Assembly: GCF_003967515.1 (NCBI RefSeq)
Contig: NZ_BIFQ01000001.1
Coordinates: forward strand, 5,084,001 to 5,148,000
Length of the DNA stretch: 64,000 nucleotides
DNA from: Dictyobacter aurantiacus
GTDB taxonomy: Bacteria; Chloroflexota; Ktedonobacteria; Ktedonobacterales; Ktedonobacteraceae
Direction: 5' to 3'
This document shows, one piece after another, positions 25,428 to 33,608 of the stretch. Position 1 is the stretch's first letter; every line of letters starts with the position of its first letter. Position numbers and translations under genes: made by a program. Under the pieces are notes generated by a model, which was not told the DNA's origin, ran no database searches, and saw nothing but the letters and a program-made list of their open reading frames with translations.

Positions 25428-27899
25428 ATGTTGCCCAACCGTTATCATTTCCGCGAGGCTGAGCCCCGCCTGGCGCGCCTGTGGGCGGATGCCAATACCT
25501 ACGCCTTTGATCCAGCTGGATCGGGTCCCATCTATACCATCGATACGCCTCCTCCGACCGTTTCGGGGACCCTGCACATCGGACACTGCTTTTCTTATAC
25601 CCAGACTGACGTTATCGCACGCTTCCAGCGCATGCGCGGCCGCCGCGTCCTCTATCCCATGGGTTTTGACGATAATGGCTTGCCCACCGAGCGTTTTGTT
25701 GAGAAGACGATCAAGCGTAAGGCGACCGAGATGGATCGCGCTGAGTTCCTGGCGCAGTGCCGGAGCCTGACGCAGGAGACCGAGGATGGCTTTGAGTCGC
25801 TGCTGCGCCGCCTGAGCCTGAGCGTCGACTGGGACTATCGCTACTCGACCCTGTCGCCCGAGGCGCAGCGTACCTCGCAGGCTTCGTTCATCCAGCTCTA
25901 CCAGGCCGGTCGCGCCTATGATCAGGTCGCGCCAACGCTCTGGTGCCCCGATTGTCGGACGGCCATCGCGCAGGCTGAGCAGGATGATCAGATGCTGCCA
26001 ACGCTGTTTACGACCTTCGCCTTTCATCTGCCAGACGGACAGGCGCTGCCGATCGCCACGACGCGTCCTGAGCTCCTGGCCGCCTGCGTCGCTATCTTCG
26101 TCCATCCACAGGATCAACGCTACGCGTCCTTGCTGGGATTAACAGCGCGCATCGCCAGCAAGGCCTTCTCACAGCAAGAGACGATCGAGGTCCCTATCCT
26201 GGCCGATGAGCTGGTCGATCCCGCCAAAGGGAGCGGCGCGGTCATGTGCTGTACCTTTGGTGACTCGACCGATGTTCGCTGGTGGCGCACCCATCAGCTG
26301 CCACTGCGGGCGGCCATCGATCGCGCCGGACGCATGACAGCCCTGGCCGGTCCGCTGGCAGGATTACCCACGGCGGCCGCGCGCAAGCTTATCTTACAGA
26401 ACCTGGCCGAGCAGGGCCTGATCTTGCACCAGGAGACGATCGAGCATACCATTGGCGTCCACGAGCGCTGCGGCACTCCGGTCGAGTACCTGCAGACGCG
26501 GCAGTGGTTCATTCGCGTCCTGGATCAGAAGGAGCGCCTGATCGAGATCGGCCGCCAGATTCGCTGGAATCCTGAATATATGCGCATCCGTTACGAGCAC
26601 TGGGTTGAGAACCTGCAGTGGGACTGGTGCATCTCGCGCCAGCGCTTCCTGGGTGTCCCCTTCCCGGCCTGGACCTGTCGTGCCTGCGGGGAACTGCTGC
26701 TGGCCGAGCAGGATGAACTGCCAATCGATCCTCGCCAGACCAATCCCGGACGCGCCTGCCGCTGCGGCGCCATGGACTTTGAGCCCGAGATGGATGTCAT
26801 GGATACCTGGGCTACCTCGTCGTGCACGCCGCTGCTCATCGGACGCTGGCTGGACGACCCCGCCTGGTTCCGGCAGCATTTTCCGGCCAGCCTGCGCGCG
26901 CAGGCACATGATATCATTCGCACCTGGGCCTTCTATACTATCGTCAAGGCGCTCTACCACTGCGACGCGGTCCCCTGGAAGGAGATTATGCTCTCCGGCC
27001 ATGGTCTGTCGAGCGAGCGCACCAAGGTCTCGAAGTCCAAGGGCAATGGCTCGCTCGACCCGACGACGGTCATTGAGCAGGAATCGGCCGACGCCTTGCG
27101 CTACTGGGCCACCTCGGTCAAGCCGGGACAGGACACGCCGTTCAGCCCCGAGTCGATCGCCAACGGTCGCCGCCTGGTCACCAAGCTGTGGAACGCCTGT
27201 CGCTTCGCCGAGGGCCGCCTGCACGACCTGGACGCCTCCACGCTTTCTACCATACCGGCGGGGATGCTGCCGACCGATCACTGGCTGCTCGCGCGCCTGG
27301 CGCAGACCATCACCTTCGCCACCCGCGAGCTTGAACAGGGCGACTACGCCGCCGCGCGCATGGAGGTCGAGCGCTTCTTCTGGTCTGATCTCTGTGATAA
27401 CTATCTGGAGCTGGTCAAGTCGCGCCTGTATCAAGATGAGGGGGATGGGCGCCGGGCCGCGCAGTGGACGCTCTACCATGCCTTGCTGGGCGTTCTCAAG
27501 CTGCTTGCTCCCTACCTGCCCTTCATCACAGAGGAGCTCTACCTGGGACTCTTCCAGTCATGGGACGGTGCCGCCTCGATCCATACCTCCGCCTGGCCCA
27601 CCGCGCCCGCCGACTGGCTCGATCCGCAGGCCGAACGCGAGGGCCAACTCCTGCTTGAGATCCTGCGCTCGGTCCGCCGCCAGAAGGCCGAGCTCGGCAT
27701 CTCCGTCGGCGGCCCGCTGGAATCGCTGCGCATTACGACCTCTGCCGCCTCGTTGCCCATGTTGCAGGCCGCCAGTAGTGATCTGCAAAGCGTCACTCGC
27801 ACCCGGTACATCGAATTTATCGTCGTCTCTGAACCCCATGAGGAGCCATTATCCCAAACTCTAGTTGAGCTTACCCTGCCTCCAATACATTCAATGTAG
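25428..27899 (+). CDS. valS: Valyl-tRNA synthetase, archaeal-type
   Basis: 823 residues from ATG 25428 (AAAGGAG upstream). Class I synthetase: HIGH is TLHIGH (residues 50-53) in PPPTVSGTLHIGHCFSYTQ, KMSKS is KVSKS near 533, with an editing domain between and an anticodon-binding domain after 600. It has DDNGLPTERFVEK where typical bacterial ValS has HAGIATQ, and DVMDTWATSSCTP with AHDIIRTWAFYTI, which I recall from archaeal-type ValS (also found in Rickettsia). A zinc-ribbon (CRACGELLL...CRCG) sits before DTWATSS. The long C-terminal coiled coil of bacterial ValS is absent. Charges tRNA-Val in the cytoplasm; control by the T-box is evident. Confidence 0.93.
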   Translation: MLPNRYHFREAEPRLARLWADANTYAFDPAGSGPIYTIDTPPPTVSGTLHIGHCFSYTQTDVIARFQRMRGRRVLYPMGFDDNGLPTERFVEKTIKRKATEMDRAEFLAQCRSLTQETEDGFESLLRRLSLSVDWDYRYSTLSPEAQRTSQASFIQLYQAGRAYDQVAPTLWCPDCRTAIAQAEQDDQMLPTLFTTFAFHLPDGQALPIATTRPELLAACVAIFVHPQDQRYASLLGLTARIASKAFSQQETIEVPILADELVDPAKGSGAVMCCTFGDSTDVRWWRTHQLPLRAAIDRAGRMTALAGPLAGLPTAAARKLILQNLAEQGLILHQETIEHTIGVHERCGTPVEYLQTRQWFIRVLDQKERLIEIGRQIRWNPEYMRIRYEHWVENLQWDWCISRQRFLGVPFPAWTCRACGELLLAEQDELPIDPRQTNPGRACRCGAMDFEPEMDVMDTWATSSCTPLLIGRWLDDPAWFRQHFPASLRAQAHDIIRTWAFYTIVKALYHCDAVPWKEIMLSGHGLSSERTKVSKSKGNGSLDPTTVIEQESADALRYWATSVKPGQDTPFSPESIANGRRLVTKLWNACRFAEGRLHDLDASTLSTIPAGMLPTDHWLLARLAQTITFATRELEQGDYAAARMEVERFFWSDLCDNYLELVKSRLYQDEGDGRRAAQWTLYHALLGVLKLLAPYLPFITEELYLGLFQSWDGAASIHTSAWPTAPADWLDPQAEREGQLLLEILRSVRRQKAELGISVGGPLESLRITTSAASLPMLQAASSDLQSVTRTRYIEFIVVSEPHEEPLSQTLVELTLPPIHSM

Positions 27900-28265
27900 C
27901 GGAAGCCAGGCCTTACGGAACGAGATCGCCGCCGCTGCAGGTGCGCCCCTTGCGGGCGCTTGCCGCGCAGCGGCCTCGTTCCCCGGCGCGCACGTTTCCC
28001 CCAACGATGTTTCCTTCCTAACCAGAGGTATCCTGATCCCGCGTGGTGGCGAGCAATGTTTTAAGCCTCTTGCTGAACACGCCTGCATAACTCTTCTGAA
28101 TCACGTATTTTATCGTCAGTGCCGAGGCTCAATAAGACTCTCAGAGGCTGTTTCAATTGGGGACAAATAACCGCGAGTAAAGGACCAGAATTTGCTTGAA
28201 TTCATGGTAGATTGAAGGTATTCACAATAAATAGCTCTACATTCTGTATGAGGAGAGAAAAATCA
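27900..28265. other. Intergenic region with a family 2 repeat
   Basis: No supported gene. A family 2 repeat occupies 27939-28025; the rest is unremarkable. An AT-rich segment at 28195-28245 probably holds the promoter of the SRPBCC gene. Confidence 0.5.
27939..28025 (+). repeat. Family 2 repeat
   Basis: Contains AGGTGCGCCCCTTGCGGGCG, then TTGCCGCGCAGCGGCC and the right end GCGCACGTTTCCCCCAACGAT. It lies 40 bp behind valS. Confidence 0.8.
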
Positions 28266-28709
28266 ATGGCTACTCGCACGACAACTTCAAAAAATACGAT
28301 CAATGCTTCAACTGACCGGGTGTGGGCGGCGATCACGCAGCCGGAACTGGTGAAGCAGTGGCAGTATGGCACCGATCTCATCACCGATTGGCACGTGGGG
28401 AGCCCGATCATCTTCCACAACGAGTGGGAGGGCAAGGTCTTTGAGCAAAAGGGGACGGTTCTTGAGATCGAGCCAACCAGGCGCGTGAAGTACAGCCTGT
28501 TCTTCCTCCATCCAGGAATGGAGGATAGGCCGGAAAACTATTTCACCATGACCTATCGATTAGATGAGATTGGTGATCAGATGACATTGACTATCATTCA
28601 AGATGATCCTCGCGAGCAGGCGTCACAGGAGCGGACCGAGTCCCAACAAGCAGCTGAAGAGAGTGAAAACAGCGTCTTGATAGCCCTGAAAAAGCTGGTG
28701 GAGGGATAA
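28266..28709 (+). CDS. SRPBCC/AHSA1-family protein
   Basis: 147 residues from ATG 28266 with AGGAGAGA ahead of it. The START-like pattern is clear: SKNTINASTDRVWAAITQPELVKQW at the N-terminus, then FHNEWEGKVFEQKGTVLEIEPTRRVKYSLF and MTYRLDEIGDQMTLTIIQDDP. These proteins form a helix-grip fold with a hydrophobic cavity and resemble the Aha1 C-terminal domain. The last 35 residues are Glu/Gln-rich. No partner regulator (ArsR type) is next to it. Ligand unknown. Confidence 0.87.
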   Translation: MATRTTTSKNTINASTDRVWAAITQPELVKQWQYGTDLITDWHVGSPIIFHNEWEGKVFEQKGTVLEIEPTRRVKYSLFFLHPGMEDRPENYFTMTYRLDEIGDQMTLTIIQDDPREQASQERTESQQAAEESENSVLIALKKLVEG

Positions 28710-28864
28710 CCGCACACGATATGTCCATAGAGGAATAGCTACATAGTGGACTTTATGTTGACTATGAATATGCAGCAGGTATCGCCTTCTTTTTCATTAG
28801 ATGCTACAATTGAGGATATAGTTTACAGGTGTTGCATATTATTTTTGTGAGGGTACCGAGCACT

Positions 28865-29692
28865 ATGAAGCTATTTCTTTCTACCGATTTTGAAGGGACC
28901 AGCGGGATTGTAGCCTGGGAACAGATCATCGAGGGCAATGCTGAATATGAGCAGGGACGACGCCTGCTGACCAATGAGGTGAACGCGGTGATCGCGGGCG
29001 CTCAGGAGGCTGGTGCATCCAGCTTCGTGGTCAATGATGCCCATCATGCCATGCGCAACCTGCATCCCCAGGATCTGGGGGGACGTGCCACGTTGATCAC
29101 CGGCAAGCATAAGCCCATGTACATGATGGAGGGCCTCGACGAGAGCTTTGACGGCATCTGCTTTGTCAGCTATCATGGTTCGATTGGCGCCGAGCACGCT
29201 ATCCTTTCGCATACTTATAATCCCGGCGCCATCTGGGAGGTGCGCATTAATGGCGAGATCGTCGGCGAGTCCGGCATCAATGCGCTGGTGGCTGCCCACT
29301 ACAAGGTCCCGATCATCTTTGTCAGCGGTGATGAGGCGACGGCCAACGAGGCCGCCACCATCGCTCCGCAGGCTGAAAAGATCATCGTCAAGCATTCGCT
29401 GGGCCGCTTTGCCGCCTCCCATCTGCATCCCGATGTCGCCTGCGAGATGCTACAGGCGGGCGCCAGGCGCGCCGTCGAGAGTCTCTCAGCCATGCAACTG
29501 CCAGGATTTACGCTGCCCGTCACGCTGGAGATCACTTTCCTGGTCGCCGACATGGCCGAGATGGCCTGCTGGATACGCGGCGTCGATCGCGTCGCGCCTC
29601 GCACCGTCAAAGTGGTTGGCAGCAATCTGCTCGATCTCTATCGCACCTTCGTCACCATCGTCACCCTGACCCGTTCCCTGGTCGATCGCTAA
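28865..29692 (+). CDS. D-aminopeptidase DppA-like, M55 metallopeptidase
   Basis: 275 residues; ATG 28865 is chosen because the conserved N-terminus MKLFLSTDFEGTSGI begins there. The zinc ligands of the M55 family are visible: Asp and Glu in DFEG (8-10), DAHH (near 60), YHGSIGAEHAILSHTY (near 103-118) and GESG. DppA of Bacillus is a decameric enzyme cutting D-Ala-D-Ala, used for nutrient recovery from peptidoglycan peptides. Here it stands alone without a dipeptide transporter. Cytoplasmic, no signal peptide. Confidence 0.92.
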   Translation: MKLFLSTDFEGTSGIVAWEQIIEGNAEYEQGRRLLTNEVNAVIAGAQEAGASSFVVNDAHHAMRNLHPQDLGGRATLITGKHKPMYMMEGLDESFDGICFVSYHGSIGAEHAILSHTYNPGAIWEVRINGEIVGESGINALVAAHYKVPIIFVSGDEATANEAATIAPQAEKIIVKHSLGRFAASHLHPDVACEMLQAGARRAVESLSAMQLPGFTLPVTLEITFLVADMAEMACWIRGVDRVAPRTVKVVGSNLLDLYRTFVTIVTLTRSLVDR

Positions 29693-29748
29693 TGAATAGG
29701 TTAAGGAACTCCTTTTAGAGATACTTGGATGGATGTCAGGTTATGGAT

Positions 29749-30975
29749 TCATCTGGTTATACGTACGGCTTGAGCGGGAAGTTGCCGCTCAAGCCAGAGT
29801 GTCGTCAGACCTGAAATGACGCTCATGATGGCCAGGATTAGCCACGGCAAGGCAGGGGTGATCGCGTATAAGGTGGTAAAGAGGACCGGTACGAGCGCAT
29901 TGGCGACTCCCCACGAAAACTCATATGTTGCCAGATAGCGCCCACGTCGGTTTGGTCCACCCAGTTCAGCGACCAGGGAGCTTGCTGTGGGAGTATATAT
30001 CAAGGAGGCCAATGTATGCAGGCCCACGACCAGTAGCAGATAAGGGAAAATCAGGGTGCCAGGTATGCATAATGCCAGTACAAAGAGATTGCATGATATG
30101 CACCAGGTCAGGGCGGCGATTCCTATTGTTCTGGTGCGCCGATGCGGCTCCAGAACACGTACTACGAGCGTCTGACAACTGATAGTCAGCAGTGAGCTAA
30201 AGATCAGTAACGGGCCTAATATCCATGCGGGTGCGTGAAGGCCCTGGGGAAGATAGATGGGAAGCGCCGTTCCTAACATCAGGGCGCACAAAGGAAAGGT
30301 GGTATTGCTGATCAAAAGGATGAGAAATACACGATCTTTCAAAACGGTTTCCGATCTCGCTTGCTTTGCCTGTTTGGTTTTCTTATATCTAGGATTTACC
30401 AGACGTAACAAGAGACCCCCAGCCGCCAGGTAACATAGTGCACTGAATGCTATCAGGAGACGATAGATATCTGGATCCTTCGTTGTCAGGACAAGGCCTA
30501 CGAGGAAACTTCCTATTGCTATCCCCACACTGCGGATAGCTCCTGAGAGGCCATACCAACGATCCCGTTGCGTTGGGACCGCAATTTCGACGATGAGTAC
30601 CGTGTGCGCAGCGTAAAACATTCTGGCGCCACCTGTAACCAGTAAGGCCATCGTAAAGAGGCTGGGAATGGTATGAACGAAGAGGTAGCCAGACAAACCA
30701 AGGCATTGAATGAACTGGCTGCTAGCCACGATGTTGCGCGCCCCCAATCGATCCACAAGACTTCCCGTGAGCAAGGTTAACGGAAGCGTACAGATAGTCG
30801 CAATGGTCAGGGTCAGGCCAATAGCTGGTAAAGAAAAGCCGCTGGTAATTTGAAAATAGAGGATGGAAAGAGGAAGATACATCCCTGATCCCAGCGCATC
30901 GATAATCAAGACAAGCAGGAAGCCATGTGCCCCTTGTGTTTCTGGAAAGCCGAACCGTGTTTTCCATCGATCCAT
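29749..30975 (-). CDS. MFS transporter (drug efflux type)
   Basis: 408 residues from ATG 30975, which has CAGGAG upstream; the upstream in-frame ATG has none. Twelve helices are expected. The MFS loop 2-3 motif is seen as GSLVDRLGARNIV (near 66-78), followed by a counterpart in the C-half (VLEPHRRTRTIG). Charged middle loop RYKKTKQAKQARSETVLKD separates the two bundles. It resembles DHA1/YfmO-like exporters. Its leader contains a terminator-like hairpin and a short open frame, suggesting attenuation control. Confidence 0.88.
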   Translation of the reverse strand: MDRWKTRFGFPETQGAHGFLLVLIIDALGSGMYLPLSILYFQITSGFSLPAIGLTLTIATICTLPLTLLTGSLVDRLGARNIVASSQFIQCLGLSGYLFVHTIPSLFTMALLVTGGARMFYAAHTVLIVEIAVPTQRDRWYGLSGAIRSVGIAIGSFLVGLVLTTKDPDIYRLLIAFSALCYLAAGGLLLRLVNPRYKKTKQAKQARSETVLKDRVFLILLISNTTFPLCALMLGTALPIYLPQGLHAPAWILGPLLIFSSLLTISCQTLVVRVLEPHRRTRTIGIAALTWCISCNLFVLALCIPGTLIFPYLLLVVGLHTLASLIYTPTASSLVAELGGPNRRGRYLATYEFSWGVANALVPVLFTTLYAITPALPWLILAIMSVISGLTTLWLERQLPAQAVRITR

Positions 30976-30990
30976 GTTTTTTCTCCTGAA

Positions 30991-31045
30991 AAACAAAAAA
31001 GGGGAGCAGGCGGCGTACCCTTGTGGGGTCGCTCGCCTGCTCCCT
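30991..31045 (-). terminator. Terminator-like hairpin in the MFS leader (candidate attenuator)
   Basis: GGGAGCAGGCG (31002-31012) pairs with CGCCTGCTCCC (31034-31044). On the minus strand the stem is directly followed by TTTTTTGTTTTT and then by the CAGGAG ribosome binding site of the MFS gene, so the hairpin sits in the 5' leader. Confidence 0.75.
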
Positions 31046-31122
31046 TCTCTAAATAAAAAAAGTTGCTTTGCGAGTGTCTTTACTAATCTGGCTGTGCAGT
31101 ATCCTTGCTGGCCATGCGGTTT

Positions 31123-31170
31123 TTACAAGCAGAGAGGTAAGGGGAGGGACAATGCTTGTCGTATGGACAT
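31123..31170 (-). CDS. Candidate leader peptide of the MFS gene (15 aa)
   Basis: ATG to TAA frame encoding MSIRQALSLPLPLCL, 78 bp upstream of the terminator-like hairpin. Five or six of 15 residues are Leu. No clear ribosome binding site is present, so translation is uncertain. The arrangement fits ribosome-stalling attenuation as known for some antibiotic-resistance genes. Confidence 0.35.
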   Translation of the reverse strand: MSIRQALSLPLPLCL

Positions 31171-31239
31171 CGCACGAGATACTGACTTCTATTGTATTAA
31201 TATGATAACATTTCAGGCGTGGAAACGTCTACCATCTGC

Positions 31240-31255
31240 CGCTATTTAAATAGCG
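31240..31255. promoter_or_regulatory. 16 bp palindrome between divergent genes
   Basis: CGCTATTTAAATAGCG is perfectly symmetrical and lies between the MFS gene and the small gene at 31323. It may be an operator serving either promoter; the binding protein is unknown. Confidence 0.45.
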
Positions 31256-31322
31256 TAAAAGCGCATACACTGTACAATAATGGTATATTGTTTTCTTAAA
31301 GGCCAATTTGAGGAGGAAGAGG

Positions 31323-31550
31323 ATGATGACACTCGATGAATTGCCCCAGTTGCTGAAGCGTCTGGATCAAAACGCCGAGCAGGTTTCCGGCCGAGTCTAT
31401 CGCCAGGCTCTCGTATTGCTGAAACCGTATGGGCTGACGGTCTACTATGACGAGAGGTTGCGGACCCACGTCGTTATACTGCGAGAAAAATTTCTGTTCG
31501 CCAATACAGATTTCGATATCAATTCGGACGACCGCGATAATCTCTTATAG
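31323..31550 (+). CDS. Small hypothetical protein
   Basis: 75 residues from ATG 31323 with AGGAGG six bases upstream, a strong site that supports translation. Sequence MMTLDELPQLLKRLDQNAEQ, then YYDERLRTHVVILREKFLFA. It may be a small alpha/beta protein; I do not recognise the family. It is divergent from the MFS gene and 180 bp ahead of the LysR gene. No signal peptide or membrane segment. Confidence 0.6.
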   Translation: MMTLDELPQLLKRLDQNAEQVSGRVYRQALVLLKPYGLTVYYDERLRTHVVILREKFLFANTDFDINSDDRDNLL

Positions 31551-31733
31551 TACAATACAATTTTCATGAACACTGGATGCCCGGTGGTTTTACGCCGCTC
31601 TGTCTCGGCATTTCCTAGTACAAAAGCACCATAATACCAGGTAAATACCAATTTATTGTATTCTTTTAGTTATGATGCAGAGACAAGATGAGCGTTGTGT
31701 GTCGTCGGCGACATGAAAGATGGGATTGTCAGC

Positions 31734-32633
31734 ATGAACCTGCAGAATCTACGGGTCTTCTTGAAGGTTGCGGAGCTGGAGCATATTACGCGGGCCGCCG
31801 AGGAACTGCACCTGACGCAGCCCGCCGTGACCAAGATCATTCAGAGCCTGGAGCAGGAGGCTCACCTGGAACTGGTGGAGCGCCAGGGCCGCCGCATCGT
31901 GCTGACCCATGCCGGCCGCGTGCTGCAGTCCTATGCGCGCCGGATGTTTTCACTTGAGCGTGAGATGGATGATGCGCTGGCCGCCTTGCGCGATGTCCAC
32001 CGGGGCGAGATCAAGCTGGCCGCCAATACGACGGCGGGCGTCTATCTGTTGCCATCGATTGTGGCGCGCTTCCGCTCGCTCTATCCACAGATCACGTTGA
32101 ACATTTCTATTTTAAATTCACAGGAGATCATTGAACATATCCTGGATTGGTCGCTGGACTTCGGTATCGTTGAGGGCGAGGTGGAGCATCTGCCCGAGAG
32201 CCTGAATGTGCGCTTCTTTACGCGCGACACCCTGATCCTGGTCGTTCCTCCCAATCATCCCTGGTGCGGTCGTGATCAGGTGAGCGCGGCTGAACTGGGG
32301 GACCATACGCTGGTGGCGCGCGAGCCCGGTAGCGGCGTGCGCGATATGCTGGAGCGCGAGCTGACCTGCCGCGATATCGCCTTCAAGCCGCTGTTGACGC
32401 TCACCGATAATGAAGCGATCAAGCAGATGGTGATGAACGGCGTGGGGGCGGCGGTGGTCTCGTTTCTGACCGTGCAGCGCGAACTGGCCAGCGGCGACCT
32501 GGTGCAGATCCCTCTGGCGGATATGGAATTACAGCCTGAATTGAGCTTTATCCAGCGGCCGGAGAAGCAGCTCTCGCGGGCGGCCCAGGCCTTTTTCTCG
32601 TTCCTGTTTCCCTTGAGCGCCCGTCCATCCTGA
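31734..32633 (+). CDS. LysR-type transcriptional regulator
   Basis: 299 residues from ATG 31734 (MNLQNLRVF, the usual LysR N-terminus); frames open upstream to 31695 but no start has a good binding site. HTH: ITRAAEELHLTQPAVTKIIQSLE (about 19-41). The effector domain follows (EIKLAANTTAGVYLLPSIVARFR, then FGIVEGEVEHLPESL), close to the CysL/CbbR/YwfK group. A sulfonate-type ABC operon lies 1 kb away on the other strand, so control of sulfur or carbon assimilation is possible but only inferred. Confidence 0.92.
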   Translation: MNLQNLRVFLKVAELEHITRAAEELHLTQPAVTKIIQSLEQEAHLELVERQGRRIVLTHAGRVLQSYARRMFSLEREMDDALAALRDVHRGEIKLAANTTAGVYLLPSIVARFRSLYPQITLNISILNSQEIIEHILDWSLDFGIVEGEVEHLPESLNVRFFTRDTLILVVPPNHPWCGRDQVSAAELGDHTLVAREPGSGVRDMLERELTCRDIAFKPLLTLTDNEAIKQMVMNGVGAAVVSFLTVQRELASGDLVQIPLADMELQPELSFIQRPEKQLSRAAQAFFSFLFPLSARPS

Positions 32634-32723
32634 AGCTGGCGCTCAACACCTGTCTTTTGATTGTATGTGTAGGCATCATGGCTATCTTGCAGCCACCGTC
32701 CTACGATAGGAGCACCAATATTT

Positions 32724-33413
32724 ATGGAATTTTATGCACTGATTGAAGAGTGGCCTGGAGAGTGTATTATCTCTTTCCGTACGTTGCCCGGCTGTTTTTC
32801 GAAAGCATCCGCTCCCCAGCAAGCTATTCAGCAGGCTCCACAGGTGGTTGCGGATTATCTGCGCTGGCTCAAGAAGAACGATATCTTCTTTTTTGAAGAC
32901 GAGATCACCTCGGTGAATGTGATGCCTAAAGAGTATCTGCGTGGTGTTAAGGCGGGGGTGCTGTTCGAGGCCGATCGGCCCGCTCCGACCGATCAGGAAA
33001 TTGATAATGCTTTGAACGTGGCGGCCACCGCGCGGGCGCAGCTGATTGATCTCTACGATGCTGCACCCCTTGAGCAACGGGGAGTCACGCTTGCCCCTGG
33101 CACGTGGTCGTTGACGCAGCAGCTGCAGCACGTCAGACATCTGGAGTCGTACTATATCGCTTGCTTAAACGAGCAACTGCCGCCACCACCACCTCCTGTT
33201 GATGAAGCGGATCTGCTCAGGACCTTTGTGGAGAATGCGATGGATTATGAGACGCTGTTGCGCCAGCTGACGCCCGAGCAGCGCGCGCGTGTCTACGTCC
33301 ACAATGGCGAGGAGTGGACGGCGGCCAAGGTGCTGCGCCGCATGACACAGCATCTGCGCGAGCACTATCCCGCTATGCAGGAACTGGCGCGCCAGCTTGG
33401 CTCTCATGCGTAG
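32724..33413 (+). CDS. HicB-like domain fused to DinB-like domain
   Basis: 229 residues, AGGAGC before the ATG. Residues 1-60 resemble the HicB partial RNase-H fold (YALIEEWPGECIISFRTLPGCFSKA, then QQAIQQAPQVVADYLRWL). Residues 85-229 look like a DinB-like four-helix bundle: ALNVAATARAQLIDLYDAA, WSLTQQLQHVRHLESYY and VLRRMTQHLREHYPAM, whose His residues could bind a divalent metal. No HicA toxin gene is adjacent, so it is not an obvious toxin-antitoxin component. The combination suggests ligand or metal sensing; function unknown. Confidence 0.75.
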   Translation: MEFYALIEEWPGECIISFRTLPGCFSKASAPQQAIQQAPQVVADYLRWLKKNDIFFFEDEITSVNVMPKEYLRGVKAGVLFEADRPAPTDQEIDNALNVAATARAQLIDLYDAAPLEQRGVTLAPGTWSLTQQLQHVRHLESYYIACLNEQLPPPPPPVDEADLLRTFVENAMDYETLLRQLTPEQRARVYVHNGEEWTAAKVLRRMTQHLREHYPAMQELARQLGSHA

Positions 33414-33420
33414 CTGGCCT

Positions 33421-33445
33421 GGGGGCGCTGACGCCCCCAATCTTT
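33421..33445 (+). terminator. Hairpin with T-tract after the HicB/DinB gene
   Basis: GGGGGCG-CTGA-CGCCCCC at 33420-33437 followed by AATCTTTTT. It fits an intrinsic terminator for the plus-strand gene. Confidence 0.7.
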
Positions 33446-33531
33446 TTAAATAGAGAGTGTTGTGCAAAAATGTGCTTAAGTCGTGCATCCGCATGACTTA
33501 AGCACATTTTTGCACAACACTCTCTATTTAA
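33446..33531. repeat. Family 1 palindrome D (37 bp arms)
   Basis: The longest palindrome in the window: 37 bp perfect arms around GTGCATCCGCAT, which itself forms TGC-ATCC-GCA after one G/T mismatch. It separates the convergent HicB/DinB and ABC permease genes. The loop ATCC matches other family members even though the arms do not. Confidence 0.93.
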
Positions 33532-33608
33532 CTTTTGAGCGCCGTAGGCGCGTAGAGTCATTGCCGAAGGCACGCCATGCTGGGGACTGGCGCGGTAGTG
33601 CCGCGGCA

